From Flavobacteriales bacterium UBA1958 (GTDB lineage: Bacteria > Bacteroidota > Bacteroidia > Flavobacteriales_D > Sanyastnellaceae): a DNA stretch of 33,099 nucleotides. Position 1 is the stretch's first letter, and each line of letters starts with the position of its first letter. The stretch lies in the NCBI GenBank assembly GCA_002336675.1, contig DDEI01000058.1, positions 1 through 33,099 on the forward strand. The letters are read 5' to 3'. The notes under the pieces are model-generated. The model made no database searches, had not been told where the DNA came from, and was given only the letters and a program-made list of their open reading frames with translations. Positions 23,859 to 32,362 of the stretch are shown piece by piece. Position numbers and translations under genes: made by a program.

Positions 23859-25265
23859 TTAAAAAACAACTAATCCAACCAAAAAAATAATCGATCCCAC
23901 CAACATCAAAACTAGCGTATAAGGCAATATCTCTTTAGCCTTCAATCCAGTAATTCCTAATAAAGGCAACGCCCAAAAAGGCTGGAGCATATTGGTAAGT
24001 TGGTCTCCGTAAGCCATGGCTAGGATACTTTTGTTTAATGGAACGCCTATTTCTAAAGCGCTTTGTATAATAATAGGCCCTTGGATGGCCCATTGACCTC
24101 CTCCACTCGGAACAAAAACATTCACTATTCCTGCGCTGATGAATGTGAAAATAGGATAAGTTGCTGGCGTACTGACACTAACAAAGAAATGACTAATAGA
24201 TTCCACCAATCCTGAACTGGTCATCAATCCTAAAATACCGAAGTATAATGGGAACTGGACCAGTATACCAGCGGCTCCTCCTATGCCTTCATCTACTCCT
24301 TTTAAAAACGATGAAAATGTTTTATGAAGTGTCAAAGCCAGCCCAAACAACACCAGGTTTATCCAGTTGGGGTTTATGAATTTCCATCCAGTTATTCCAC
24401 CTTCAGCATTACAAGCTACTAATGAAGCCACCAGAAGCACCAGTAATCCAAATCCTATTCCTAACCAGCTCAAATGATCTATTCTTTCTGCTCCTAAAAC
24501 TTTAGACACGATGGTTGTTTCTGCAGCTGGTGTTAAATTTCTTGCCGTTTTTTCGGATGGTTTCATTTTTCCGAGCCAGTACATTACTGCTGGTAGAATT
24601 AATATTAGAGCCCAACTAATACTGATATTCATAGAACTGAACACCGTTTCATCATACGTAATTGCTTCTGGAACTAAGGACAATTTCTCTGCAGACAGCC
24701 CCTGGGATTTACTTAGTAATTCTCCTGGTTCTGCTATTTTAGAAAGGCTACTTCCACTAAATCCTCCGTGCCAGACCATAAGTCCCGAGTAACCAGCTGC
24801 TCCTATTAATGGGTAATTGAGAGAAATCTTACGATGCAGAGCGTATTCTCCAACTTTACGTGCGAAAATAGCTCCGAAAATCAGGCCTAAGCCCCAATTA
24901 AACAAGGCTACCATAACAGTTAAAAGTGTCACTCCAAACGCTGCTAAAGCAGTATTCTTGCAAAAAATAGAGGTCAATAAATTGATGACTTTGCTGAAAG
25001 GTTTAGTTAACGCTAGGGCATGACCAAGAACCAGCATAAATGACATCTGAAAAGCGAAGGTGAGCAAACTACTCTGAAACAATCCTTCCTGCCAAGAAAA
25101 AGCCAAGCTTTTAGCATGGCTTAAAACAGATATTTCTGGTGGCTTCATGAAACACAAAGCCACCAGAAATACAAATAAGGTTATACTCACAGCTATACCA
25201 AACGGCGAAGGCAGAAGTTTTTTAAAAACCCGAGCAATTCCATCTGAAACAACACTTAAACTCAT
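23859..25265 (-). CDS. atoE: Short-chain fatty acid transporter, AtoE family
   Basis: A 468-residue membrane protein with about 12 helices. The AtoE/TIGR00366 hallmark is clear: VNVFVPSGGGQWAIQGPI followed by AMAYGDQLTNMLQPFWALPL. It is predicted to import short-chain fatty acids such as butyrate or acetoacetate by secondary transport. Its ATG lies three bases after the DUF3127 stop, so it is the last gene of the run purE, flavin reductase, DUF3127, atoE. No fatty-acid activation gene is adjacent. Confidence 0.92.
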   Translation of the reverse strand: MSLSVVSDGIARVFKKLLPSPFGIAVSITLFVFLVALCFMKPPEISVLSHAKSLAFSWQEGLFQSSLLTFAFQMSFMLVLGHALALTKPFSKVINLLTSIFCKNTALAAFGVTLLTVMVALFNWGLGLIFGAIFARKVGEYALHRKISLNYPLIGAAGYSGLMVWHGGFSGSSLSKIAEPGELLSKSQGLSAEKLSLVPEAITYDETVFSSMNISISWALILILPAVMYWLGKMKPSEKTARNLTPAAETTIVSKVLGAERIDHLSWLGIGFGLLVLLVASLVACNAEGGITGWKFINPNWINLVLFGLALTLHKTFSSFLKGVDEGIGGAAGILVQFPLYFGILGLMTSSGLVESISHFFVSVSTPATYPIFTFISAGIVNVFVPSGGGQWAIQGPIIIQSALEIGVPLNKSILAMAYGDQLTNMLQPFWALPLLGITGLKAKEILPYTLVLMLVGSIIFLVGLVVF

Positions 25266-25268
25266 TCC

Positions 25269-25628
25269 TTAGAATGGTAAATCGTCTTCTTCTTCAGAGC
25301 TTAAATCGATAGGTGCAGCAGCAGCCATAGGTGCAGGCGGCATTTCTCCTTGAGGCGCTCCAGATCCAGCCAAAGCTCCTTCTACTTTCCAAGCTACTAA
25401 GTTATTATAGTATTTTCCGTTATACTCGTTTCCTCTGATATCGAAAAGAACTTTAATCATGTCGCCATCGTTTACGTTGGCTATCATTTCACACTTTTCT
25501 TTGAATAATTCAAATTTAACATCCTGAGGATACTGCTCTTGAGTAGTAACTACGAATTCTCTTTTGAAAAATCCACTGTCGAACTTTTGTTCGTCCATTT
25601 TAACTTTTAACTTTCCTGTTAGTTCCAT
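25269..25628 (-). CDS. DUF3127 protein with SSB-like acidic tail
   Basis: A 119-residue protein. Residues 1-85 form the DUF3127 domain, an OB-like beta-rich unit (LTGKLKVKMDEQKFDSGFFK, REFVVTTQEQYPQD, VNDGDMIKVLFDIRGNEYNG). A Pro/Ala/Gly linker follows, then the terminal EEEDDLPF. That ending mirrors the conserved DDDIPF tip of single-stranded DNA binding protein SSB, used to recruit repair and replication proteins. Nucleic-acid binding is inferred, not shown. The gene lies 29 bases after the flavin reductase and three bases before atoE. Confidence 0.9.
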   Translation of the reverse strand: MELTGKLKVKMDEQKFDSGFFKREFVVTTQEQYPQDVKFELFKEKCEMIANVNDGDMIKVLFDIRGNEYNGKYYNNLVAWKVEGALAGSGAPQGEMPPAPMAAAAPIDLSSEEEDDLPF

Positions 25629-25657
25629 TGTATTATTTATTCTTTTGTAAATTAATT

Positions 25658-26557
25658 CTATCCGTTATTAAAAGTTAGAAGCGTTTTCCAAGCTTCTTCT
25701 ATTTGATCTTGCTCTAAAAAATCATGTGCCATTTCATGAAGCCTCTGCTCTAGCTCTGGCTGATGGTCTTCTAATTCTATAAATAATTCTGATAATTCTA
25801 TCAGTTTAAAGTCGTTTACATCTGTTTCGTTCGGCAATGATTCTACGTTCCCTAATTTCCCTAAATCATTCCCTGTAAGAAACTTACTGTTTCTAATTTC
25901 AACCGGAATAGTGTCTACGCCTATTCCCATTGTCGTTAATGGTTTTGCCACCTCAAATATAGCATCTCCAGACGCTCTAGTGTACCAGTTACCACCACAT
26001 CTTCCCACCAAATCTATTTTATGCTGGTTTATTTTTTCGTTTTCATCCATCACCGCTTCATTCACATGAATGGCTAACACTTCACAAATCACCAGGTTTC
26101 CTGCTCCGCCCTCTGTTCCTAATTCTATTACTTCATTCACTACACACTCCATCTGAACCGGGGCTTCTTTTACTCTAAAAGGTCTTACTTTTTCGGAAAC
26201 CTCTTGCGTAAAACCAGCTTTTTCAAATTCATTAGTTCCTTTTGGATACTCAGTGCTGGAGAGCGACATCTGATGAAGCATATCATAATTCACTACGTTA
26301 ATCACTACCTCAGCTATCTTTTTTACATTCTCATAAGTATGCTTAGTCGAGTTATCTCTTCCTCTTCTGGCTGGAGAGAAAATTAGAATAGGAGGATTAG
26401 CACTAAAAACATTAAAAAAACTAAACGGAGAAAGGTTTGGGCGCCCTTCATCATCTAAGGTGCTTGCAAAAGCGATAGGCCGAGGACCAATAGCTCCTGA
26501 GAGTAATCCATGTACTTTTCCTACTGGAAGTTCATTTGGGTAAAATGTTTTTGTCAT
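25658..26557 (-). CDS. Flavin reductase-like (FMN-binding split barrel) protein
   Basis: A 299-residue protein. Residues about 15-190 form the FMN-binding split barrel of the flavin reductase-like family: AIGPRPIAFASTLDDEGRPN, LSPFSFFNVFSANPPI, STKHTYENVKK. The last 90 residues are acidic and helical (LSELFIELEDHQPELEQRLH) and have no recognised domain; they are absent from short family members. Reductase or oxidase activity cannot be told from sequence alone. It starts 25 bases after purE on the same strand, consistent with co-transcription. Confidence 0.9.
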   Translation of the reverse strand: MTKTFYPNELPVGKVHGLLSGAIGPRPIAFASTLDDEGRPNLSPFSFFNVFSANPPILIFSPARRGRDNSTKHTYENVKKIAEVVINVVNYDMLHQMSLSSTEYPKGTNEFEKAGFTQEVSEKVRPFRVKEAPVQMECVVNEVIELGTEGGAGNLVICEVLAIHVNEAVMDENEKINQHKIDLVGRCGGNWYTRASGDAIFEVAKPLTTMGIGVDTIPVEIRNSKFLTGNDLGKLGNVESLPNETDVNDFKLIELSELFIELEDHQPELEQRLHEMAHDFLEQDQIEEAWKTLLTFNNG

Positions 26558-26582
26558 GTTCTTAAGTTGCTCCGCTCAATAT

Positions 26583-27077
26583 CTATTTACTTCCCTCTTC
26601 CACATCCTTCAACATATCCATCACTTGGTCTGCTAAGTGTGCTTTGTATGTTATAATCCTTTCTCTGACTTTCTGGTCAGCTACTCCTATAACTTGTGCA
26701 GCTAAAATTCCTGCGTTTTTTGCTCCATCTAGCGCTACAGTGGCCACAGGAACTCCTCCTGGCATCTGTAAAATAGAGAGAACACTGTCCCATCCATCTA
26801 TAGAATTACTAGACTTTACAGGAACACCAATTACTGGAAGCGGAGTAATACTGGCTACCATTCCTGGCAAATGTGCTGCCCCTCCAGCCCCTGCGATAAT
26901 TGTTTTTATTCCTCTATCAGCTGCCTCCTCTGCATACTTCACCATTCTGTGCGGAGTTCTATGAGCAGAAACTACAGTTATTTCATACGTAATTCCCAGT
27001 TCTTTAAGAATATCAGCTGCCTTCTGCATTACTGGCAGATCTGACTTACTTCCCATTATTATACCTACTTCAGCCAT
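26583..27077 (-). CDS. purE: N5-carboxyaminoimidazole ribonucleotide mutase
   Basis: Class I PurE, rearranging N5-CAIR to CAIR in purine synthesis. At 164 residues it has the normal length, with GSKSDLPVM (S10-D13), the active-site SAHRTP (H39, R40) and AGAGGAAHLPGM (H69), the usual class I pattern. PurK, which makes its substrate, is not in the window. A perfect -7 element lies 25 bases upstream, just inside the gap after nupC, so purE heads its own unit. Confidence 0.97.
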   Translation of the reverse strand: MAEVGIIMGSKSDLPVMQKAADILKELGITYEITVVSAHRTPHRMVKYAEEAADRGIKTIIAGAGGAAHLPGMVASITPLPVIGVPVKSSNSIDGWDSVLSILQMPGGVPVATVALDGAKNAGILAAQVIGVADQKVRERIITYKAHLADQVMDMLKDVEEGSK

Positions 27078-27102
27078 TTGTTTGTTATTATGCTTTGCAA
27101 CG

Positions 27103-27110
27103 CAAAATTA
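27103..27110 (-). promoter_or_regulatory. purE promoter -7 element (TAATTTTG) with GCGTTGCAA start region
   Basis: Minus strand TAATTTTG immediately followed by CGTTGCAAAGC at the predicted transcription start. The same TAATTTTGCGTTGCAA occurs before etfB. Confidence 0.65.
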
Positions 27111-27117
27111 GTATCTC

Positions 27118-28413
27118 TTAATAAAACATTCCCACGATAGCCGCCGTAAACAGGCACGCTAAAGTTCCTCCGATTAAGGCCTTGAATCCTAGCTTACTTA
27201 AAAGCCCCTTTCTGGAGGGCGCTAAAGCTCCTATTCCTCCAATTTGAATTCCGATAGATGCGAAGTTAGCAAAACCACAAAGAATATAAGTCGCCATTAC
27301 TATGGATTTATCTTCGGTAAACACACCTGAAGTTTTCATTCCACCAAGAGTACCATACGCTACAAATTCATTTAGAATCGTTTTCTCGCCCAAAAGCTGA
27401 CCAACGAGAAGCATATCTTCCTGACAAACTCCTATAAGCCATACGATAGGAGCTCCTACATAACCGAGCAGCATATCAAAAGACAACCCCGCATAAGGTG
27501 TGTTTTCAGCAATAAGTCCATTTAAGTTAGTAACGTGTCCTAATTTCATAAGAGCAGCATTCCCAAATGCCATTAAAGCCGTAAAGACCAATAGCATGGC
27601 AGCTACGTTCACCGCTAACCTTAATCCATCCGAGGTCCCATTAGATATCGCTTCCAACGCGTTACTTCCGATTTTTTCATTTGAAATTTTAAGCTCTCGA
27701 TTGAATTCTTCCGTCTCTGGAACTAATATTTTAGCGGCCACTATAGCTGCTGGAGCAGACATGATAGACGCGGCTAATAAATGCTTGGCAAAACGGATAG
27801 TTTCCGCTTCATCTCCGCCTCCTAAATATCCTATGTATGCTGCTAAAACCCCTCCAGCTATGGTGGCCATACCACCAGTCATAAGGGACATCACCTCCGA
27901 CTTGGTCATTTTATCTAAATAAGGTTTTACTAAAAGAGGTGCTTCTGTTTGTCCTAAGAAAATATTTCCTGCAGCTGCTAAACTCTCGGCCCCAGATAAC
28001 TTCATTAGTCGTTTCATTATCCAAGCAAACGCCCATACCACTTTTTGAAGTATTCCCCAGTAGTAAAACAAGCTAGTTAGCGCTGAGAAGAATATTACAG
28101 TTGGAAGAATGATTATAGCGAAGTTCAATAAAGGAGATTCTATTTCTCCACCACCAAAACTCGCGAACAAGAAGTTAGTCCCTTCTTGAGTGAAGCCTAT
28201 AACTTTTGTAAATATTCTGCCTATAAATTCGAAAAACTGCCCAACGGGAATGTACTCGTTAAGCTTATCATTTAAAATCAAGAAAGCAAAAACCAACTGA
28301 ATGAGAAGCCCAATACCAACTTGTCTCCAATTAATTTTCTTCTTGTTGCTTGAAAACAAGAAGGCTATGCCTATTATAACGGCTATTCCTATAAACCCTC
28401 TAAGTATGCTCAT
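27118..28413 (-). CDS. nupC: Concentrative nucleoside transporter
   Basis: Ion-coupled nucleoside importer of the CNT (NupC/NupG) family in the inner membrane. The 431-residue protein has about 9-10 helices, with the substrate-site motif FLGQTEAPLLVKPYL in its middle and GGMATIAGGVLAAYIG close after, then a helical N-lobe/C-lobe repeat. Its stop is 40 bases upstream of purE on the same strand, but purE has its own promoter, so co-transcription is optional. The upstream 137 bases hold no clear -7 element (best TATCTTCC). Confidence 0.94.
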   Translation of the reverse strand: MSILRGFIGIAVIIGIAFLFSSNKKKINWRQVGIGLLIQLVFAFLILNDKLNEYIPVGQFFEFIGRIFTKVIGFTQEGTNFLFASFGGGEIESPLLNFAIIILPTVIFFSALTSLFYYWGILQKVVWAFAWIMKRLMKLSGAESLAAAGNIFLGQTEAPLLVKPYLDKMTKSEVMSLMTGGMATIAGGVLAAYIGYLGGGDEAETIRFAKHLLAASIMSAPAAIVAAKILVPETEEFNRELKISNEKIGSNALEAISNGTSDGLRLAVNVAAMLLVFTALMAFGNAALMKLGHVTNLNGLIAENTPYAGLSFDMLLGYVGAPIVWLIGVCQEDMLLVGQLLGEKTILNEFVAYGTLGGMKTSGVFTEDKSIVMATYILCGFANFASIGIQIGGIGALAPSRKGLLSKLGFKALIGGTLACLFTAAIVGMFY

Positions 28414-28550
28414 ATGACTCCCTAAGTTTAGGTGGGCGGAAGATATAAAAGAAGGGTGGTAAAGTGTTTAACTTGTGGACTTTTCAGCCTGTATGTGGAA
28501 AAGTGAAGGGATTTGGGAGATTAATCAACATAAACAAAAGAACCCCTTAA

Positions 28551-29144
28551 TTAGCTTTCTCCAGTTCGCTTGTTGATTTCGTCTCTAAGAATGGTAGCTT
28601 TTTCATAATCTTCATCTTCCAAAGCTTGATTTAACTTTGCTTCTAATTCTTCAACAGATAAATCCTCTGCGCTTTCATCTATCATTTTAGCTTCTGAAGC
28701 CACTAAGTCGTCTTCATTAAATGCTCCTTCTTCTCCTTCAGCATCTATTCCCGCAGAATCCAAAATGAAGTCATAACAATAAATAGGGCATTCAAACCTA
28801 ACCGCTACTGCGACAGCATCACTGGTTCTAGCATCTATTTCTGCCTTGCGGCCATCCTGCACAGCAATTATTTTAGCAAAAAATATTCCTTCAATAAGAT
28901 TGTAAATGATTATTTCCTCTATATCTATTGTAAATGCTGTAGAAAAGCTTTTAAATAAATCATGCGTAAGCGGTCTGCTTGGGGTCATTTTTTCCAACTC
29001 TATGGCTATTGCCTGAGCTTCATGTCCTCCTATAACAATGGGAAGTTTTTTATGACCGCCTATTTGCTTTAGCACTAAAGCATAAGCCCCACTAGTGGAT
29101 CCGCTAGGCGCTATATCAGATATTTCTAACTCTATTTTATCCAT
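28551..29144 (-). CDS. Bifunctional nuclease (DUF151) with UVR motif
   Basis: A 197-residue protein starting MDKIELEISDIAPSGSTSGA. Residues about 1-130 are the bifunctional nuclease family domain (KLPIVIGGHEAQAIAIELEK, TPSRPLTHDLF, ARTSDAVAVAVRFECPIY). Acidic spacer next, then a C-terminal UVR motif of UvrB/UvrC type (VEELEAKLNQALEDEDYEKA, then LRDEINKR). Plant and bacterial members show DNase and RNase activity; the UVR end suggests interaction with UvrB-type proteins. I placed the start at ATG 29144; extra codons from 29189 would overlap the predicted transcription start. Confidence 0.93.
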   Translation of the reverse strand: MDKIELEISDIAPSGSTSGAYALVLKQIGGHKKLPIVIGGHEAQAIAIELEKMTPSRPLTHDLFKSFSTAFTIDIEEIIIYNLIEGIFFAKIIAVQDGRKAEIDARTSDAVAVAVRFECPIYCYDFILDSAGIDAEGEEGAFNEDDLVASEAKMIDESAEDLSVEELEAKLNQALEDEDYEKATILRDEINKRTGES

Positions 29145-29191
29145 GTGTAGAAAAAAACGGAAGACTGCACGGTCTCCCATTTTTAACACTG

Positions 29192-29199
29192 CAAAAGTA
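29192..29199 (-). promoter_or_regulatory. Bifunctional nuclease promoter -7 element (TACTTTTG)
   Basis: Minus strand TACTTTTG, exact consensus, about 47 bases before the ATG at 29144, implying a leader of about 44 bases. Confidence 0.55.
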
Positions 29200-29250
29200 A
29201 ATATTTCGAATGAGCTAAACTAACAGCAGCACTATCAGATTATTCTCAAA

Positions 29251-30210
29251 TCAATTAGAGGCGTTAAACGCCTTGGCAGCAGCTATTAGTTTCGGAACTA
29301 CATCAAAGGCATCTCCTACGATTCCATAATCAGCAGCCTTAAAGAAAGGAGCTTCTGAATCCGTATTTACAACCACTATTTTTTTAGAACCATTAACACC
29401 GGCCAAATGCTGGATAGCTCCGCTAATTCCAATAGCAATATATAAATTAGGTCTAATAGCTACACCAGTTTGACCTACGTGCTCATGGTGTGGTCTCCAA
29501 CCTATGTCTGAAACTGGTCTAGAACAAGCAGTGGTAGCACCTAATTCAGTAGCTAACTCTTCTATCATGCCCCAATTCTCGGGTCCTTTCATTCCTCTCC
29601 CAGCGCTAACGACTAATTCTGCTTCTGGAAGCGGAACTACATTAGATTCCACTACTTTCACCTCCTTTACTGTTACTGAAGCAGTACCTGCTGCACCAGA
29701 CCATTCAGAAACTTCTGCAGTGCCTCCATGCTCATGAAGACCATGTGAGTTTGGAAGAAGGGCTAATATTTTTTTATCAGAAGTGATGCTCACCTGAGCT
29801 ATTGCTTTTCCTGAGAATACGTTTTTCTTTACCGTAAATCCTGAGGAAGTATCAGGTAAACCTGTCACACCCGTTACTATTCCACAGTTTAATCTAGCGG
29901 CTAATCGAGGAGCTACTTGTTTACCGTCATTATCATGACTAGTAACGATCATGCTAGCGCACTCATCTAAAATTACCGCACTCACCATATTAGTGACCTG
30001 ATTACTGTCAGAATGATTTACTGAAACACCTGTTATTAACTTAGAAGCCCCATAAACCCCTGCTCCACCATCTCCTTCTAATGAGCCTACAGTAACTGCT
30101 GTCACTGAATCTCCAGAAGTCTTAGCTACATCTGCTGCGTAGCAAATAGCTTCTAACCCTGCTTTATTTATTTTTCCTTTCGTGTTTGATACAAAAACTA
30201 CTATTGACAT
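29251..30210 (-). CDS. etfA: Electron transfer flavoprotein alpha subunit
   Basis: Carries FAD and, with EtfB, passes electrons from acyl-CoA dehydrogenases to the quinone pool via EtfD. The 319-residue protein has the ETF N-terminal fold and the C-terminal FAD-binding segment: VVSAGRGMKGPENWGMIEEL, the signature CSRPVSDIGWRPHHEHVGQT, LYIAIGISGAIQHLAG and VNTDSEAPFFKAADYG. It starts 19 bases after etfB, forming the usual two-gene operon. No acyl-CoA dehydrogenase is in the window. Confidence 0.97.
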   Translation of the reverse strand: MSIVVFVSNTKGKINKAGLEAICYAADVAKTSGDSVTAVTVGSLEGDGGAGVYGASKLITGVSVNHSDSNQVTNMVSAVILDECASMIVTSHDNDGKQVAPRLAARLNCGIVTGVTGLPDTSSGFTVKKNVFSGKAIAQVSITSDKKILALLPNSHGLHEHGGTAEVSEWSGAAGTASVTVKEVKVVESNVVPLPEAELVVSAGRGMKGPENWGMIEELATELGATTACSRPVSDIGWRPHHEHVGQTGVAIRPNLYIAIGISGAIQHLAGVNGSKKIVVVNTDSEAPFFKAADYGIVGDAFDVVPKLIAAAKAFNASN

Positions 30211-30229
30211 TTTCTTTCTCTTTTAAGGA

Positions 30230-30970
30230 TTAGATAACTTTAGCTTCACTGTGTAATAAAGCGATTAATTCTCCTGCGTTTTCAGCATCTATATACTTGC
30301 ACTGCGCTTTAGCAGGAGGAAGCTCATAATTAACTACGGAAGTATGCGATTCTCCTCCAGAAGGAGGAATTACATTAAGTGGCTTAGACCTCGCAGCCAT
30401 AATCCCTCTCATATTTGGAATTCGTTGCTCCGCCATACCTTTAGCAGCGCTTAAAACAAACCCTCCATTAATTTCTAACACTTCGGACCCCCCTTGGATC
30501 TCTCTTTCTATGGTAGCTAAATCTCCAACTAAATCTAACTTAGTTGCCATAGCCACATAAGGCAAGCCAACTAATTCTGCTATCATACCTCCTAACTGTC
30601 CTCCGTTATAATTAATGGTCTCCTTTCCAGTTAAAATAATATTATAGTCATGCTCTTTGGCATAATTCGCTATTTGCTGCGCTACAAATAAAGCATCTGT
30701 ATCGGCCGCATCAACCCTTACGGCCTCATCAGCTCCAACGGCTAAAGATTTTCTAATAATAGGATCATTACTGGCATCTCCTACCGAAATGACTGTGACT
30801 TTTCCACCTATAGCTTCTTTTAATTCTAACGCCTTAACAAGCGCATACCACTCGTCATAAGGGTTAACTATAAATTGAACACCATTCTCATCGAACTTCG
30901 TTCCTCCATCAGTGAAGGCTATTTTAGAAGTCGTATCTGGCGATTTTGAAATACAAACTAATATATTCAT
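30230..30970 (-). CDS. etfB: Electron transfer flavoprotein beta subunit
   Basis: AMP-binding partner of EtfA. The 246-residue protein starts MNILVCISKSPDTTSKIAF and contains VNPYDEWYALVKALELKE and the beta-subunit signature segment VEIEREIQGGSE-like TIEREIQGGSEVLEINGG. ATG 30970 was chosen over the upstream reading to 30997 because the latter would start at the predicted transcript start. First gene of the etfBA unit, divergent from pdhB. Confidence 0.96.
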   Translation of the reverse strand: MNILVCISKSPDTTSKIAFTDGGTKFDENGVQFIVNPYDEWYALVKALELKEAIGGKVTVISVGDASNDPIIRKSLAVGADEAVRVDAADTDALFVAQQIANYAKEHDYNIILTGKETINYNGGQLGGMIAELVGLPYVAMATKLDLVGDLATIEREIQGGSEVLEINGGFVLSAAKGMAEQRIPNMRGIMAARSKPLNVIPPSGGESHTSVVNYELPPAKAQCKYIDAENAGELIALLHSEAKVI

Positions 30971-30999
30971 TATGTTGATTTTCTTTTTCTGTTGCAACG

Positions 31000-31007
31000 C
31001 AAAATTA
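31000..31007 (-). promoter_or_regulatory. etfB promoter -7 element (TAATTTTG) with GCGTTGCAAC start region
   Basis: Minus strand TAATTTTG followed directly by CGTTGCAAC. Leader to the etfB ATG about 26 bases. No good TTG at -33, where the sequence is AT-rich. Confidence 0.6.
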
Positions 31008-31172
31008 TTCTTTATATAATCTTACGCAGTAGGATTTTTTCAATTATTTGCCAACAAATATAGTATGCATGCATAACATTTTTATTTGGATTTTATCCTT
31101 TTTTATCAAAGTACAGTGAAAGTGATAGAAGTGTAGACATTACACTTACATCCGTAGTGATAAAAAAGGGCG

Positions 31173-31202
31173 TTGCAATGGTGAGAAATATTACTATTTT
31201 TG
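31173..31202 (+). promoter_or_regulatory. pdhB promoter (TTG-N19-TATTTTTG)
   Basis: TTG at 31173-31175 and TATTTTTG at 31195-31202, both exact and ideally spaced. The -33 TTG lies inside GCGTTGCAATGG, the same motif found at the etfB and purE starts. Confidence 0.7.
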
Positions 31203-31221
31203 ACGCTCGAAATTTAAGACG

Positions 31222-32208
31222 ATGAAAGAAATCCAATTCAGAGAAGCTATAGTAGAGGCTATGTCAGAAGAAATGAGAAGAGACGAAAGAGTCTTTCTTA
31301 TGGGAGAAGAAGTAGCCGAATATAATGGTGCTTACAAGGCTAGCAAAGGAATGCTAGACGAATTCGGTGCGAGAAGAGTTATAGATACGCCTATAGCAGA
31401 ACTTGGCTTTAGTGGTATAGCAGTTGGTGCCGCCATGAATGGGTTAAGACCAATAGTAGAATTTATGACTTGGAATTTCGCCATTCTTGCAGCTGACCAA
31501 ATTATTAACTCTGCCGCTAAAATGCTTCAGATGTCTGGCGGACAGTTCAATGTTCCTATCGTGTTCAGAGGAGCTAATGCTCAAGCAGGGCAGTTAGCGG
31601 CTACGCACTCGCAGAGTTTCGAGCCTATGTACTCCCATATTCCTGGATTAAAGGTGATTACTCCGAGTAACCCCGCAGATATGAAAGGACTATTAAAGTC
31701 TGCTATTAGAGATAATGACCCTGTTCTAATTATGGAATCAGAAAGAATGTATGGAGATAAAGGAATGGTACCTGAAGGAGAATACCTAATCCCAATAGGA
31801 GTAGCTGATATAGTTAAAGAGGGAGCTGATATCACCATAGTTTCTTTCGGGAAAATAATGAAGGACTGTAATAAAGCAGCAGAAGAGTTAGCTAAGGAAG
31901 GAATCAGTGCTGAGGTTATTGACCTTAGAACTATTCGTCCGCTAGATATAGATACGATACTTAAGTCTGTGATGAAAACAAACAGACTGATTATCGTAGA
32001 GGAAAGCTTTCCTGTGGGCTCTGTATGCAGTGAAGTGGCTTATAGAGTTCAAAAAAATGCATTTGATTACTTAGATGCTCCTATCCAGAGATTAACTCAA
32101 AGTGACACCCCTTTCCCGTTCGCTACTTCACTTATAGCCGAAGCACTTCCTGATGTTTCTAAGATAGTGAAAGCAGCCAAAGAAGCCATGTATCTCAAGA
32201 AAGGATAG
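31222..32208 (+). CDS. pdhB: Pyruvate dehydrogenase E1 component, beta subunit
   Basis: Thiamine-diphosphate-dependent E1 beta subunit, pairing with E1 alpha to decarboxylate pyruvate. The 328-residue protein starts MKEIQFREAIVEAMSEEMRR and contains FLMGEEVAEYNGAYKASKGM (ThDP-activating Glu), DTPIAELGFSGIAVGAAMNG, ATHSQSFEPMYSHIPGLKV, and the transketolase C-terminal domain with IDLRTIRPLD. E1 alpha and E2 are not adjacent, so the complex genes are split, which is common in flavobacteria. It could also be the E1 beta of a 2-oxoacid dehydrogenase, but the sequence is closest to pyruvate type as I recall it. Confidence 0.93.
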   Translation: MKEIQFREAIVEAMSEEMRRDERVFLMGEEVAEYNGAYKASKGMLDEFGARRVIDTPIAELGFSGIAVGAAMNGLRPIVEFMTWNFAILAADQIINSAAKMLQMSGGQFNVPIVFRGANAQAGQLAATHSQSFEPMYSHIPGLKVITPSNPADMKGLLKSAIRDNDPVLIMESERMYGDKGMVPEGEYLIPIGVADIVKEGADITIVSFGKIMKDCNKAAEELAKEGISAEVIDLRTIRPLDIDTILKSVMKTNRLIIVEESFPVGSVCSEVAYRVQKNAFDYLDAPIQRLTQSDTPFPFATSLIAEALPDVSKIVKAAKEAMYLKKG

Positions 32209-32232
32209 AAAATCTTATAAAAAGCCAATCCT

Positions 32233-32253
32233 AAGGGAATACAATTCTCTTTT
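32233..32253 (+). terminator. Weak hairpin terminator after pdhB
   Basis: AAGGGAAT, loop ACA, ATTCTCTT (one G-U pair), ending in TTTT. It lies 25 bases after the pdhB stop. Confidence 0.4.
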
Positions 32254-32292
32254 AAACTAATAATACAATAACAATCAACCTATTTAATCGAG

Positions 32293-32323
32293 TTGTCTAA
32301 GTGCGTGTGATACCTTATTTTTG
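32293..32323 (+). promoter_or_regulatory. hppA promoter (TTG-N20-TATTTTTG)
   Basis: TTG at 32293-32295, 20 bases, TATTTTTG at 32316-32323 followed by C: one of the best promoter matches in the window. Predicted leader about 36 bases. Confidence 0.7.
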
Positions 32324-32362
32324 CGCACCTTTTTAAAATTAGAATAAATACAAAACAATAAT

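Noticed and set aside
23640..23873. Plus-strand 77-codon open frame
   Set aside because: No similarity pattern, overlaps the atoE 3' end antisense, and has scattered basic residues typical of chance frames.
20130..29230. Shared 12-mer ACTAACAGCAGC upstream of hisS (20130) and the bifunctional nuclease (29219)
   Set aside because: The distance to the -7 element differs (13 versus 20 bases), and some matching 12-mers are expected by chance in 33 kb.
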